The translations under genes and the position numbers were made by a program. Shown here in pieces: positions 1 to 10,099 of a stretch of 64,000 nt of DNA. The stretch is from the NCBI GenBank assembly GCA_009711705.1, contig VENG01000029.1, forward strand, positions 1-64,000, read 5' to 3'. The notes under the pieces are model-generated. The model saw nothing but the letters and a program-made list of their open reading frames with translations, did not search any database and was not told the DNA's origin. The DNA is from Bacillota bacterium. GTDB taxonomy: Bacteria > Bacillota > Desulfotomaculia > Desulfotomaculales > VENG01. Each line of letters begins with the position of its first letter. Position 1 is the first letter of the stretch.

Positions 1-98
1 TAGCTTTTGACCACAGCAGCTTACGGTGGTTTAAAGCCTCCACCTGTATGGCGGCTTTGAGGGGCCTTCCCTCATCTTCGGTTAAGCATAGCTCGGGC

Positions 99-842
99 TT
101 AAACAGCCCTGCGCCTTCGTGGCGCACAGTCGTCAGCAAAACGAGTTAGTTTGTATCCTAAACGCGTCATTTCATTATCAAAGGGCGTAAGGTATATGTT
201 ACTAAGTAGCGGACTAGCAACCCCACCTTGTGGGGTTCCCTTGACGGTGGGAAACATATTACCCTTCTCCATATATCCTGCTTGTAACATTTGCCGGATA
301 AGTCCGAGCACTCGGCAATCGCTGATTTTCCCTGCCACCATGCTGATTAGTTTTTCGTGGTCCACACTACCAAAGTAATCCTTGAGATCTGCATCAAGTA
401 TCCAATGGTAACCTTCCATCAATTCAAACCATATTTTACGCATGGCATCATGCGGGGAGCGTCCGGGCCTGTATCCAAAGCTACAATCGTTAAATACCGG
501 CTCGAATATTGGTTCCAATCGGTTCTTTAAGGCTTGTTGACACACCCGGTCTCTTATGGCTGGTATTCCCAACGATCTCTTTTCTTCCGGTTTGTCACGT
601 TTTGGTATCCGAACCCTGCGAACGGGTAAGGGAGTATATGTTTGTTCTTTAAGTTCCGTATGAAGCTTTTCTAGTTCTTCTTCTACAACTTTATTAAAGG
701 CTACTAAACTTACTTTGTCTACTCCTCCTGCCCCTCGGTTGGCTTTTACTCTTTGCCATGCCATGTTTAAGTTGGTTTTACTGTATACTTTGTCAATTAA
801 TGAGTGAACCTTTGTTTCTTTGGTCGCGCCTACTTCTTCCAT
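99..842 (-). pseudogene. ltrA: Group II intron reverse transcriptase/maturase, 3'-truncated
   Basis: Encodes the N-terminal half of a group II intron reverse transcriptase, which normally splices its own intron RNA and copies it into DNA. Visible blocks include NRGAGGVDKV near the N-terminus, the RIPKRDKPEEKRSLGIP block, FGYRPGRSPHDA, DLKDYFGSVDH, GTPQGGVASPLLSNI and the catalytic FADD. Immediately after FADD the sequence becomes unrelated and stops, so the thumb, maturase (X) and any HNH domain are missing; intact members have about 420 residues or more, against about 247 here. I prefer the ATG at 842 (MEEVGATK), with GGAGGA 11 nt upstream, over the earlier TTG at 866. It should not be functional. 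Confidence 0.85.
110..126. repeat. Perfect hairpin at the intron truncation point
   Basis: TGCGCC, TTCGT loop, GGCGCA form a 6-bp perfect stem exactly where the reverse transcriptase loses homology. It may mark a recombination or deletion junction. No T-tract follows, so it is not a terminator. Confidence 0.5.
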
Positions 843-1676
843 GTTTAACAGTCTCCTCCGTTGCAAGTTCCGGGTCTTTCACACAGGGAACTATCCTTTC
901 CCTGCAACATACTCACTGTTTTCCATTAAAGGTTGGGCTCAATTGAGCGAACCGACTTCCCCTCATCCAGCCTCCTTTTGGGATGACTGTGAGCCGTCCC
1001 TAGCGGACGGTCCCGACGTTTTTGTTGTTCGCCGGTTCAAGTACTATTCGATTCTCCGACTCCTCGCACCGCTTCAGAATTCACTTCGGGGTTAGCTTAT
1101 AGAATTCCTTACTGGATGCTGTGCTTGTCTGACCGGGATAGCTGTGCACAGCAACCACCATCCCGACTATATTTATTCACCGGTCCATTTTTTTTTCGGT
1201 GCACTAACCAGACAATACGAGGCCTCCGTGAGTCACGTGATTGTCTTCCGTACCATGCCGCCCGCAAACACCTTGGTACGACGGGTGAACTAGAACGCCT
1301 TCGCCTCCATAGTGCAGGCTCGACCTTGCCCCGTCTTTGGCCGACCGGTTCATCCTTAGGGTTGCCCCAATTGATTACGGCCTGGTACTTCTCCGCAAGC
1401 CCTTCAGACCTCACCTCGCGATGAGCGCCCTGCCCTCCGGGCTTTAGCCCGGCCCCTGAGGAATTAACCCCAGGTTTGGATATAAGCCCCCTAGTCCGGG
1501 GCTCAGTGGGATTTGAACCCACCTGACAGTCACGCTGTCACGCACACACTATGGCCTCGGCTGACTTCTCATGACAAAACTTGTTTCAACCGTGATTCGA
1601 AATTCATCTCCTCACGTCCATGAGACCTCCCGGGTAAGAAGATTTAACGTTTTCCCGTCTGCCGTAGATTGGTCAG

Positions 1677-2069
1677 TCAAAGATTCCGTCCCGGTAGGCG
1701 AATGTTCATTCTGCACAGTTTGACTGCCTGACTGGTCATTATGAGTTCTGCACAAAAACTCATGGTGTCTGCATTAGAGGTGTAATGTTTTTTATTTTGG
1801 ATGGTTTCTTTTCCACTCAATTTATCATATTTGATTAATGTATATACAAAATCGGTCAACTTGCCATCTATTTCAGCAGTTTCTTTATAGGAAGTATTGG
1901 GGGCGGCAACCTCATGCATCATCTCAAGATTATCCAGAACATTAACCATACCGGTACCATTATAAACAAACAAATCCATGTAAGCAAAATTCTCCCCTAT
2001 GCCGCCGGATTCAGATGTCACAGCTAAAAAGCCATCTTTGGAATCAGGGATATTTCTATATTTCGCCAA
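1677..2069 (-). CDS. Hypothetical protein fragment
   Basis: A 130-residue frame with plausible protein composition (for example FAYMDLFVYNGTGMVNVLDNLEMM) but no domain I recognise. No signal peptide or membrane segment is seen. There is no clear ribosome binding site and its 5' end overlaps the start of the primase-like remnant on the other strand, so it may be the tail of a longer protein cut off by rearrangement. It sits between the intron remnant and the replication-gene remnant, both decayed. Treat as a possible gene fragment of unknown function. Confidence 0.35.
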   Translation of the reverse strand: MAKYRNIPDSKDGFLAVTSESGGIGENFAYMDLFVYNGTGMVNVLDNLEMMHEVAAPNTSYKETAEIDGKLTDFVYTLIKYDKLSGKETIQNKKHYTSNADTMSFCAELIMTSQAVKLCRMNIRLPGRNL

Positions 2070-3131
2070 GGAAATATCGGACGGAAGGGGTGCCGAGCAA
2101 GTTTAATTGCATTTTCCATAGGGATCGCCACCCCTCCGCTAATATCTTTATAGATCCGTTAACCGGGTATTACTGGTACAAGTGCCACTCTGAATCTTGT
2201 GGTGTAAAGGCGAACATAATCTCTATTACGGAAAGGTTGTTACAGGGTGATTTAGCTGACGCTCTTAGATTTTTGCGCCAGGTTTATTGCATAGACTACA
2301 TTGAAACCGAGTGGCAAAGGAAAAAAGGTTTGCCCTGGAAACCAATATAAAACTGTTACAGGATAATACTTCTCTAAAGGTGATCGCTCCCGAAGCATAC
2401 TGCAGAGTTAATTATTACCTCAATATATTAATCAGTTTACATTATTTTGCCATTGATAAGGTACCACTGAGAACTTTACGGATAAGTACGGTAATCCTTT
2501 ATTTTACGCTAGCCTGAAATATCTGGCTGGTAAGTGTAACCAGGGTGATGTAAAAAAGTTTGGGTAAAGAATCGGGCTGCTCGCTTACATGGGTTTAATA
2601 AATAAACTATCTGATAGTGATATACCTGAGTTTTTGTTAGTATCTTCCATAAGCCCAACAAAGAAACAGAACCAAGTAAACAGAATAAGGTATTACTCTA
2701 TACCTTCTTACACTGGAGAGGTATTGGCATTTGCCGAAAATAAAGCCTTGGAATACAAAGAGAAGGGTTTTACTATGAGGGGATGGGGCAGAGAGCTGCT
2801 ATTAAGAACACTCGGCGGGGAAGAAGCAGACAGGGTTTACCCTCAACAAAAAGGAAAAGCCATCACCACCCTTAATGAAGAAGTGGCTAGCCAAATGGAA
2901 CAAATAACCATGCAATTGATTAATGATAAAGGCTGGACTACAGAAAGCGAGATCATTGAAAATCTTACTTTAAAGTTTAAGGGGCAAAGACGTTACAAAA
3001 ACCAGCAAATCAAGAGAATATTACCGGAGCTATTGGAAAAGTACGAATTAAAAAGAGTACGGCTAAATAAAGAGCTGAAAGAGGAGTTCAAAATAAGTGT
3101 CAAAGGTTATCCATTCTTCATTATTGCGTAG
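2015..3131 (+). pseudogene. Broken CHC2-type primase/replication protein
   Basis: Three fragments in different frames appear to be one decayed gene. The first (to 2350) carries a zinc-binding pattern like that of DnaG and phage primases: CIFH, then a hydrophobic strand, then YKCHSESCGVKANI. The second is a short frame to about 2517. The third (2589-3131, about 180 residues) has a lysine-rich C-terminal region (KGQRRYKNQQIKRILPEL) that looks like a winged-helix tail. Frameshifts near 2320-2350 and a gap near 2520-2590 separate them. The catalytic TOPRIM or primase core is not seen. It is probably from a plasmid or prophage; the assignment rests on the zinc motif alone. Confidence 0.45.
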
Positions 3132-3291
3132 TGTATTTATCTCACCTTGTCGGGGCACTTTTTTTATGACTAGGCTTCATTTGGCATTAGTGACATATAA
3201 TTACCCCATTTTAATTACTTAGTTGAAATTTATGGTAACCTTTGCCTACTAAACAAAGCTAATATTTTCAATACTGGTTGCAATTCCGTTT

Positions 3292-5481
3292 TTAACCAAC
3301 TGAACCTAGCTTAAACCACACAAAGAAAGTTGTACCACTAGAGCCGGTTTCGATATCAATTTTAGCGTTATGCTGTTCTGCAATACTATGGCAAACAGCC
3401 ATTCCTAAACCTGTTCCATCCGCCTTGGTCGTGAAGAATGGTGTACCAATATTCTCCAAAACCTCCGAACTCATTCCCACTCCTTGATCTTGAACCGATA
3501 ATATGACATCTTGCCGTTCCATTGATGTTTTTATAGTAAGGGTTTGTCCTGGTGACATCGCTTCAAAACCGTTGCGGGTTAAGTTTAGTATTAGCTGCCT
3601 GATCTCTTCCTCGTTAAGTAACATATCCGGTATATTTCCAAATTTAGTATTAACAAATATATCAAGCTTCATTGCGTCAGCCGTGATTAAAGGCAATAAC
3701 TTTTCTAGCACAGTATTCAGGTTTTGTTTTTCTAAAGTATGGTTTTTTTTATTTTTGGCCAATGATAGAAAACCCGCAATAATACTATTGGCTCGATCTA
3801 ACTCGTTGATCATTAAATTAAAATAATCCTTGTAATCCTGACATTCAGCTTTACCTCTAAGAATTTGAAGAAAACCGCGAACTGAAGTCATCGGATTTCT
3901 TATTTCGTGACTGATACCAGCGGCCATCTGCCCAACAAGATTTAGGCGTTCCAAGCGATTCATCTCTTGTTGTGTTTTGATTCTTTCCCGAGCATCCCTA
4001 ACCATCACACAAGTCAGAGTTTCTCCATCAGCGCCAGGAAATAGTTGGGATGCGAATTCAACCGGAATAATAGTTCCATCCTTATGAATAACGTTAAGCT
4101 CAGACTTTACTTTTCCTTTAATCTTCCTTTCCTTAAGGGCTTGAGGAATGCGGGGATCTGTTAAATCGACAATACTACAACTTTCCAGATTGCAAAGCTC
4201 CTTTTCTGTTCGACCCAATAAGTTACATATTGCCGAATTCGCCGCAAGAACAGAACCATCAGGTTTGGTTAGTAAAATGCCATCAACACTGTTCTCAAAA
4301 AGTGAACGAAAACGCATTTCACTTTCGAGAAGTTTCTTTTCATTTTCTTTGCGGGTTGTTATATCTCTATAAAAAACAGCTAGTCCGTCCTTTGAGGGAT
4401 ATGCGTGTACCTTAGTCCATAGATTTACTGATGAAGCAAAGACTTCAAAGTGGTCAGGAATACGCTCTTTCATAACCTTATGAAATTTTTCGTAAGTAAA
4501 GGGATTATAATTAGGAAATGTATCCCAGAGGTTTTCACCAATTAATTCGGCTTGAGTTTTTCCCATAATCTCCGCAGACGTTTCATTAACGTAAGTAATA
4601 TTCCAATCATTGTCCACTGCATAAAAAGCATCAGTTATACTTTCAAGGATGTTTGCTATTTGCTGTCTGGCATTACTAAGTTTTTCATCGGCTATTATCT
4701 TCTCCGTAACATCCCGCACAACTGAATAAGTTAGCCCTTCTTGGGAAACAGGAACACTCGACCATTCAAGCCATTTATAAGAACCATCCTTGCAGCGGTA
4801 GCGGTTTTTAAAATTTTTCACCGGAGAAGCCGACGGTATAGCGTTTACATGAGTAGCCTTTGTCGGTTCTAAATCTTCTGCATGGACAAAATCAAACAAG
4901 TTTTTGCCGAGAACATCTTTCTTCTCATAGCCTAGTATGTTTCTAAATGCTGGGTTAACACTTCTGACGCAGCCTTCAAAATCTGATATGCATATGATGT
5001 CATGCGAGATCTCAAATAGTCTTTTTAATTGTAACTCATTATTAATCTTGTCAGTAACATTGCTTAGGGAAAAAATTAGAAACTCTACTTCTCCATCATT
5101 GTCCAATGCTGGTGATAGCGTCCAATCCCAATAGGTTACGCCTCGTTTCTGATTGTATTCATAAACAAATGGTCTTGCAAATACTTGATATGGTTCTTTG
5201 GTTTGAACAACTTGTTCAAAAATTGCCTTTGCATCGGATGGGTAAAAATCAAAATGGTTCCGTCCGGGAAATTCAGAAACTTTACGATTATCAGCTCTAG
5301 CATATGCCTCATTTACTAGAATAAAATTAAATTCCCGATCAAGAATAGCAATAGCAGAAAGGGACTGGTTGAAAGCCATTTCCAATATTTGGGGTTTATT
5401 AGTTAATAATTCTTTCATAGAGTAAAAATATAACCTACCTTTCTTTAATACTTCTAATAGCCTTTCAGTCGTTTTCTCCAT
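3292..5481 (-). CDS. Cytoplasmic multi-PAS sensor histidine kinase
   Basis: A 729-residue kinase with no membrane segment. Domains in order: PAS about 35-155, PAS 160-270 (with a PAC segment YRCKDGSYKWLEW), PAS 280-390, PAS 395-505, HisKA about 510-575 with the phosphoacceptor His525 in GISHEIRNP, and a HATPase domain about 620-729 with N box NLTRNGFEAM, G1 DQGVGM and G2 DGTGLGM. The catalytic set is complete, so it should autophosphorylate in response to an intracellular signal. No response regulator is adjacent, so its partner is an orphan elsewhere. I place the start at the ATG 5481, behind AAAAAGGAAAAA, instead of the TTG at 5502. Architecture resembles sporulation or Kin-type kinases of Clostridia (inference). 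Confidence 0.92.
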   Translation of the reverse strand: MEKTTERLLEVLKKGRLYFYSMKELLTNKPQILEMAFNQSLSAIAILDREFNFILVNEAYARADNRKVSEFPGRNHFDFYPSDAKAIFEQVVQTKEPYQVFARPFVYEYNQKRGVTYWDWTLSPALDNDGEVEFLIFSLSNVTDKINNELQLKRLFEISHDIICISDFEGCVRSVNPAFRNILGYEKKDVLGKNLFDFVHAEDLEPTKATHVNAIPSASPVKNFKNRYRCKDGSYKWLEWSSVPVSQEGLTYSVVRDVTEKIIADEKLSNARQQIANILESITDAFYAVDNDWNITYVNETSAEIMGKTQAELIGENLWDTFPNYNPFTYEKFHKVMKERIPDHFEVFASSVNLWTKVHAYPSKDGLAVFYRDITTRKENEKKLLESEMRFRSLFENSVDGILLTKPDGSVLAANSAICNLLGRTEKELCNLESCSIVDLTDPRIPQALKERKIKGKVKSELNVIHKDGTIIPVEFASQLFPGADGETLTCVMVRDARERIKTQQEMNRLERLNLVGQMAAGISHEIRNPMTSVRGFLQILRGKAECQDYKDYFNLMINELDRANSIIAGFLSLAKNKKNHTLEKQNLNTVLEKLLPLITADAMKLDIFVNTKFGNIPDMLLNEEEIRQLILNLTRNGFEAMSPGQTLTIKTSMERQDVILSVQDQGVGMSSEVLENIGTPFFTTKADGTGLGMAVCHSIAEQHNAKIDIETGSSGTTFFVWFKLGSVG

Positions 5482-5658
5482 AAGTATTTTTCCTTTTTGC
5501 AAAGTTTTTCAAGTATAGAACGATATGATACCTAGTGTTATATTATGGTAGAAAATAATTTACTTAAATGTCTTCAATAGAAATCTAAGACAATCCTTCG
5601 GGAAACTTGGCATATTTTGTCTTAGGCAAGACAATTGTGCCTTATAAAAATTATTTTC

Positions 5659-6303
5659 CTAACATGCCGGCCTAACGTTCAGTAACCTCTGAATTGCCTT
5701 GCCGGTTATAGGGCTAATGGGTACTGTCCTGGCGATTCTTGTTTTGGCTTTCTCAGCCTTTATGTAAACCTCCATAGACTGAAGGTTGATGTCTGAAGGC
5801 TGAAGTGCTAATGCCTCTTTCGGTCTAATTCCGGTATCTAGCTGAAGTAATAATAAGGCATAATCCCGCAGCCCCGAAAAAGTTGATTTATCAGGCAAAT
5901 CCAAAAGCTTCTTGATAACCTGGTCATCTATCTGTACTATCCGGTCATTCACTTTTCTTCTCTTTAAATCTTTCAAGGGGTTTTCCGGTAACACTGACTC
6001 TCTTACACACCAGCCCAAAAAGGTTTTCAAGTACACAAGTTTATTATTATAGTATGCCGGGCTTACATCTTCAGCCATGTATTCAGCGACACTTCTTTTA
6101 AGAGTATCTAAGTCAGCTAAGGTGGCTTCGGGGAAACGTTTAAAGAAGCCGCTAACATGATATTTGTAATCCCTGATTGTGCGCTCTGACCTTCCTTCCG
6201 CTTTCTTCCACAGTAAGTATTCCTCAAGAGCTGTCTCCCACGGCATGCAACTTTTGTCTTTTCCTAACTTACTTACCCTTCTCTTTTTCTTACCGGTAGA
6301 CAC
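5659..6303 (-). pseudogene. Tyrosine recombinase, C-terminally truncated
   Basis: A site-specific integrase fragment of 214 residues. The N-terminal SAM-like core-binding domain (about 25-110, WETALEEYLLWKKAEGRSERTI) and the beginning of the catalytic domain are present, including the first catalytic Arg in LDTGIRPKEALAL. The frame ends right after VPISPITGKAIQRLLN, so the HxLRH motif, the second Arg and the nucleophilic Tyr are all missing; intact relatives run about 290-330 residues. The GTG start at 6303 sits 9 nt from AAAAGGAG. It cannot catalyse recombination. It probably marks a former integration site. Confidence 0.85.
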
Positions 6304-7299
6304 AAAAAAACACTCCTTTTTTACTCTTAAAAAAGTGAGTGTTCAAATGACCTAAATATCGTTTTATAGCTCCATCGAACTCACGGATTTTTGTTACATT
6401 TTTACAAGCCGCAAACCCGCATGGATACTGGATTTTTGGTGGAGGCGGACCGGTACCTAATAAAACCACAGGCCACAGCATTCCCACATTATCGTTAAAT
6501 TATAGCGATTTACGGATTAACATCAGGTAATCCCCGTTAATATGGGTACTTGGAGGTGAGCGTTAATCATCCCCTTACTTCATTCATTTTTATAAATTCA
6601 TAATTATCGTATCAATACCAGCAGGATTTTACCCGCCGTTCAAAAAAATTTATTGCTTTTCCCACTAATTATAGCCATACCCTTTCCCGTTCCTCTCTAA
6701 CTGCTAGCCAAGATATGCCCTTTTGCACATATTTGAAAATAATTCGGTGTTTTTCCCACAAAGTGCTTCTATTATCCATGTTTTATCCTCCCTCGTATAA
6801 TAGATCTCAGATAAACACCTTCCCTCCAAACCGACAACCCTCGCTGGAAATTTCCAGCAGGATGAATTCTGTATCCTCCTTGAAGGTGGTGGTGATACCC
6901 CTAATACTCTTTAAGTCTGTTTCTCTTTTCCCGGCCCGGCTTGATTCTGACGGTCTAGCATGTTCGCCTATCGGCAGTTCTGATCAAGGTGAGGTTGTTT
7001 AAGCCCCGGGGAGTGGTGTTGTCGGGTTTTCTTGGGTGTTGTCATATTCCAGCCGTGGTATCTATAACAATCTCTGGGTAAGTTGGTAAATTCGTGAAAC
7101 CCGTGCAGCTTTGACTGCTGTGTAAAGTATGTCTCTTTTCCACCTGTGTGAGAGCTCTTACACCTAGCCTGTTCGGCATGACAGTTAACTTGGATGGCAG
7201 CAGATCCGGGTAGTCTCCCGCTCCATGTCAGTTCTGATTGCGAGGCCGTGCCATGCGCAGGGAACGGAAAAGGTAATCCACTTACCAGAGGTGTTTTAT
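6304..7299. other. Non-coding stretch with 89-bp repeat and IS110 left flank
   Basis: No convincing gene. It holds one copy of a dispersed 89-bp repeat (6432-6520), then AT-rich sequence with no recognisable feature, then from roughly 6985 a more structured, G-rich stretch leading into the IS110 transposase. In IS110-type elements the region before the transposase can carry the left end and a bridge RNA; whether one exists here cannot be decided by eye. Confidence 0.5.
6432..6520. repeat. 89-bp dispersed repeat, copy A
   Basis: Matches 28854-28942 in the same orientation over 89 bases without gaps, with roughly 70 identical positions by hand count. The best conserved block is GGTGGAGGCGG followed by ACAAAACCACAG-like sequence, and on the minus strand a CTATAATTTAA stretch resembling a -10 box. 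It ends near the truncated integrase; copy B lies just past the IS1595 transposase. Confidence 0.75.
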
Positions 7300-8525
7300 A
7301 TGACAGTGCCATTATATGTTGGTGTTGATATTGGTAAGGCTAAGAATGTGGCGTGCTTCATGGGCCCAGACGGGGCAGTGCTTTTAAAAAGTGCAACCTT
7401 TGATAATTCACTTACCTGTGCTCAAAAGATGGTGGCTAAAACCAAAGACATTTTAGCTCAAGAAAGCTGTGATCACCCGGTATTCGGGGTGGAGGCTACA
7501 TCCTTTTACCACTTCCACCTGATGAATTTTATCTTGAAGGCTGATGAACTCAAGCCATACAGGCCAACTGTTTACCAACTCAACGCCAGGAACATCAAGA
7601 ATTTCAAGAAGTCTTATACCCCACGGGGAAAGAATGACACTTATGACGCTTTTATCATTGCCGATAACTTAAGATTCGGCAGACTACCAAAACCTTATGA
7701 GGTTGATGAAATGTATTATCCGCTGCAGCGGCTTACTCGCTACAGGTTCCACCTGGTGGGTTCTCTGATCCGTGAAAAAAGCTATTTTTTAACCATGTTG
7801 TTTTTGAAGTTCAGTAATTATGGTGATGTATTTAGCGATGTTTTTGGTGCTACCAGCGCTCGCTGATCACCGAGTTTTACAGTCCTGAGGAGATAATCAA
7901 CACTCCTTTGGAGGACATGGTCCAATTCCTTGTGGATAAAGGCAATAATCATTTTGCTGAGCCGGAAAAGCTGGCCAAAGAGCTGAAGCGCATTTCCCGG
8001 GAATCATACCGGCTGCAGCCCAAGCTTGCGGATTCAGTTAATCTGATCTTAGAAACCAGCATGAATAATATCCGATTCTTCGAACAATCCATCCGTAAAG
8101 TGGAAGGCGTGATTAATCGCGACCTAGCCAAATTCGCAAATCCCTTGGAATCAGTACAGGGAATCGGACAAGTATACTCAGCCGGCATTATTGCAGAGAT
8201 TGGAGATATTACGAAGTTTACCAACCAGTCCAAGCTAGCCAAATATGCCGGTCTTACCTGGAACAGCAACCAATCCGGTGAGTTTGAAGGTGAAGATGAG
8301 CCTCTTAATAGGGGCGGCAACCGGTACCTTAGATATTATCTGATAGAAGCTGCGGACAGTTTGAGGAGACACAATGCTGAGTACCGGGCTTACTATCAGA
8401 AGAAGTACCAGGAGGCTTCTAAACACGCTCACAAACGGGCATTGGTGCTTACAGCCAGGAAACTGGTGAGACTGGTATATGCTCTGCTGTCAAAGAACCA
8501 GCTTTACCGGTTGGACAAGGGTTAA
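7300..8525 (+). pseudogene. IS110-family DEDD transposase, frameshifted
   Basis: The N-terminal part (7300-7866) has the RuvC-like start GVDIGKAKN, the DTYDAFIIAD block and the typical fold of DEDD_Tnp_IS110. The C-terminal part (about 7860-8525) has the Transposase_20 region (VQGIGQVYSAGIIAEIGD, YAGLTWNSNQSG) that includes the conserved serine region of the family. The two parts are in different frames. Around 7850-7866 the frame ends GATSAR-stop, while the next frame resumes SLITEFYSPEE, consistent with loss of one base. Start ATG 7300 follows a modest AGAGGTG. Intact relatives are single proteins of about 400 residues, matching the summed length. Confidence 0.88.
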
Positions 8526-8645
8526 GGTGTTTTGCTAAAAACTGTGATGATTATGCTGGGTGATATGGTCCACAGTTGTCTGCTGCCTGCTGTTTGGGCA
8601 TGTTAGCCATCATAGGTTATCCACAGGTAAAAGAAAGGTGATGGC

Positions 8646-8768
8646 ATGAAGCAAATTTATGTGTACCGGGATTTGATATCCCTGAGCTTTTCCTGGTACC
8701 AGGAAAAGCCGAAACAAACGGTTTTTCCAATTACTCAGGGACTTAATTTAGTGCCACGGCAGGGATAA
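8646..8768 (+). CDS. Possible 40-residue small protein
   Basis: ATG at 8646 is preceded by AAAGGTG at good spacing, and the frame runs 40 codons (MKQIYVYRDLISLSFSWYQE...) to TAA. I recognise no domain. The same DNA forms a strong RNA-like structure (8679-8741), so either the frame is accidental or the structure is; both cannot easily be the main function. Low confidence. Confidence 0.25.
   Translation: MKQIYVYRDLISLSFSWYQEKPKQTVFPITQGLNLVPRQG
8679..8741 (+). other. Nested palindromic structure downstream of IS110
   Basis: A perfect 24-nt palindrome (8686-8709, centre GGTACC) is enclosed by an 8-bp outer stem (TCCCTGAG 8679-8686 with CTCAGGGA 8734-8741). A further small hairpin, CCG-AAACAAA-CGG, lies inside. 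No T-tract follows, so it is not a simple terminator. Its place just after an IS110-type transposase fits a structured non-coding RNA of the element. Confidence 0.45.
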
Positions 8769-8943
8769 AGGGCAATCCCTACGGCGGTCTGGTTTTTTAC
8801 GCCCAAATTGAAGGGGAAGTGTTTCCTAGAATTTACTCTTGACATATTACCCTAGCACTTCTTTTTAACACAGTAAACTTCATGACGGCTTAGATTTTCC
8901 CACCGGCAATACAACATGCCTTACTGTTCAGTAAACCGAAATA

Positions 8944-9501
8944 CTAGGATCCATCTTCTTCTGTCTTTTGGGATTGCATGTATATGAGTAGTGCAGCCAA
9001 GAGAATGGTTGGTTTGGACAGGTTCGCCAGTACCAAGAAGTAATTGTAGTATGTATGTGGGAGGTAGGGCGTCCCGGCAAGGTAAAGAACATTATGCAAA
9101 ATATTGTTGAAAATCGCAACGATGCCAAATAAGGCACTCAGGGCCGCAAAAAATAAAAGACCCTTAAGCAGTAAATTATCACCGGCCTGACGCTTTTGCC
9201 TTAAGATAATAACAGCGTATATAAAGAGAGCAGCGCCGAATCCACTTAATATGATGTGAGTAAAAAATAAAGGCAGGTTTAAACCCACCGCCAAAGTTTT
9301 AAGCATCGGGGAGGTAATGATTATCTGGAATATGTAGACCAAGGAAGCCAGTATGATCCAGGACGCCCTATACACAGAGGTAAAGCTCACCTTTTCGCCA
9401 TAATTTGCAAAGGCAAATACCAGCAGTAACACAAAGGCAAGGTCTCCTCCTTGCTGAATACCTGAATTAATCCAGTTAGTTAATTGCACTTGTGCCAGCA
9501 T
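8944..9501 (-). CDS. Small multi-pass membrane protein
   Basis: A 185-residue hydrophobic protein with about five membrane helices (near residues 18-33, 45-62, 72-100, 112-135, 150-172). Charged loops such as RQKRQAGDN fall between helices. I do not recognise a family. The start at 9501 has only a weak AGGA close by and lies 37 bases from the end of a pseudogene, so the N-terminus might be truncated or the true start internal. A transport or sensory role is possible but unsupported. Confidence 0.5.
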   Translation of the reverse strand: MLAQVQLTNWINSGIQQGGDLAFVLLLVFAFANYGEKVSFTSVYRASWIILASLVYIFQIIITSPMLKTLAVGLNLPLFFTHIILSGFGAALFIYAVIILRQKRQAGDNLLLKGLLFFAALSALFGIVAIFNNILHNVLYLAGTPYLPHTYYNYFLVLANLSKPTILLAALLIYMQSQKTEEDGS

Positions 9502-9537
9502 TGATTCCTGGGCTGGATAATAATAACTGATTATTAT

Positions 9538-9970
9538 GGCCGGTATGATTGGATTCCCAATAGTTATGCTTTATTCGTGCCCAAGGAAAATCGCCCCTCA
9601 GTTTAGGCAAGACAAACTCCTGAAGTTTATCCGTATTTCCGTTTTTAAACGGGCGAAACGTCTTGAATACTGATTCCCTGGGGTCAAACTTATACTCAGG
9701 TGGCCTTTCTTGGAGGGTATTATAGGTCTTGGTCTCCCATTTAGGCTCCAAGGAAAGCACCTTTTCCCTATCTCCATGTTTATTATCAATGATTAGCCCC
9801 AAGGTCTTTATATCGGGTGCAGCTTCTTCTCCTTCCACATGAAAGAGATGAATGTATCATCTCCACGATGAGTATAACCAATATTTTTGCCATAATTAGT
9901 TCTATGATCGTATATATACATTTGATATATGTCGAAGGGATCTAGTTTGCTAAGGGAATCATAGGCCATT
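9538..9970 (-). pseudogene. Partial copy of the 57-kb hypothetical gene
   Basis: This segment is a near-identical inverted copy of the middle of the gene at 57106-58083 (matching about 57450-57882), including GLIIDNKHGDRE and TYNTLQERPPEYKFDPRESV. It lacks the N-terminal membrane region and the C-terminus. A missing base near 9843-9850 breaks the frame upstream of the long open part. Divergence is low, so the duplication is recent in evolutionary terms. No function expected. Confidence 0.85.
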
Positions 9971-10099
9971 CTAAGCTGTTAAAACTATCATACTCACTCG
10001 GATTACCGCAAGCTACATACTTATTCCTTTCTCTGAAATAGTTCTTGGGTATATAATTTTAAAATAATTATCGACACTAAGGAGTGCCACTACATTTGA

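Larger units (their letters stand above)
99..1549 (-). mobile_element. Group II intron remnant (5' end and truncated ORF)
   Basis: On the minus strand the segment from about 1549 reads GTGTGTGCG, compatible with the GUGYG 5' end of group II introns. It is followed by GC-rich, highly paired sequence including the GTCTGAAGG element common in domain I, and then by a reverse transcriptase frame. The 3' part (end of the ORF, domains V and VI) cannot be found: the reading frame leaves homology at about position 125, exactly at a perfect 6-bp hairpin (110-126). I infer a 3'-truncated, inactive intron. The 5' boundary could be 1545 or 1549, and the true 3' limit is unknown. Confidence 0.6.
6985..8870 (+). 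mobile_element. IS110-family insertion sequence (ends unresolved)
   Basis: A DEDD-type transposase gene flanked by about 300 bases upstream and about 340 bases downstream of non-coding, structured DNA. IS110 elements generally lack terminal inverted repeats, so the ends cannot be set from this sequence and the limits given are approximate. The transposase carries a frameshift, so the copy is probably immobile on its own. Confidence 0.6.
8526..8943. other. Non-coding right flank of IS110 with structured segment
   Basis: Contains the 24-nt palindrome and nested stem described separately and one small reading frame (8646-8768). A TTGACA-like box occurs near 8839. Otherwise no gene is evident. 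Confidence 0.45.

Noticed and set aside
1109..1522. 137-codon minus-strand frame
   Set aside because: Lies in the structured intron RNA, has low-complexity composition (many Arg, Gly, Pro) and no ribosome binding site.
1501..1530. T-arm-like sequence (GTGGG-TTCAAAT-CCCAC on the minus strand) suggesting a tRNA
   Set aside because: No matching acceptor 5' strand, D-arm or anticodon arm lies upstream; it falls inside the group II intron 5' region.
6715..7002. 95-codon plus-strand frame before IS110
   Set aside because: Random-looking composition with no start signal; overlaps probable element end.
9975..10030. A C-terminal fragment (VACGNPSEYDS) resembling the end of the C45 enzymes, suggesting a third copy
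   Set aside because: Only a few residues match and upstream sequence has stops; could be chance.
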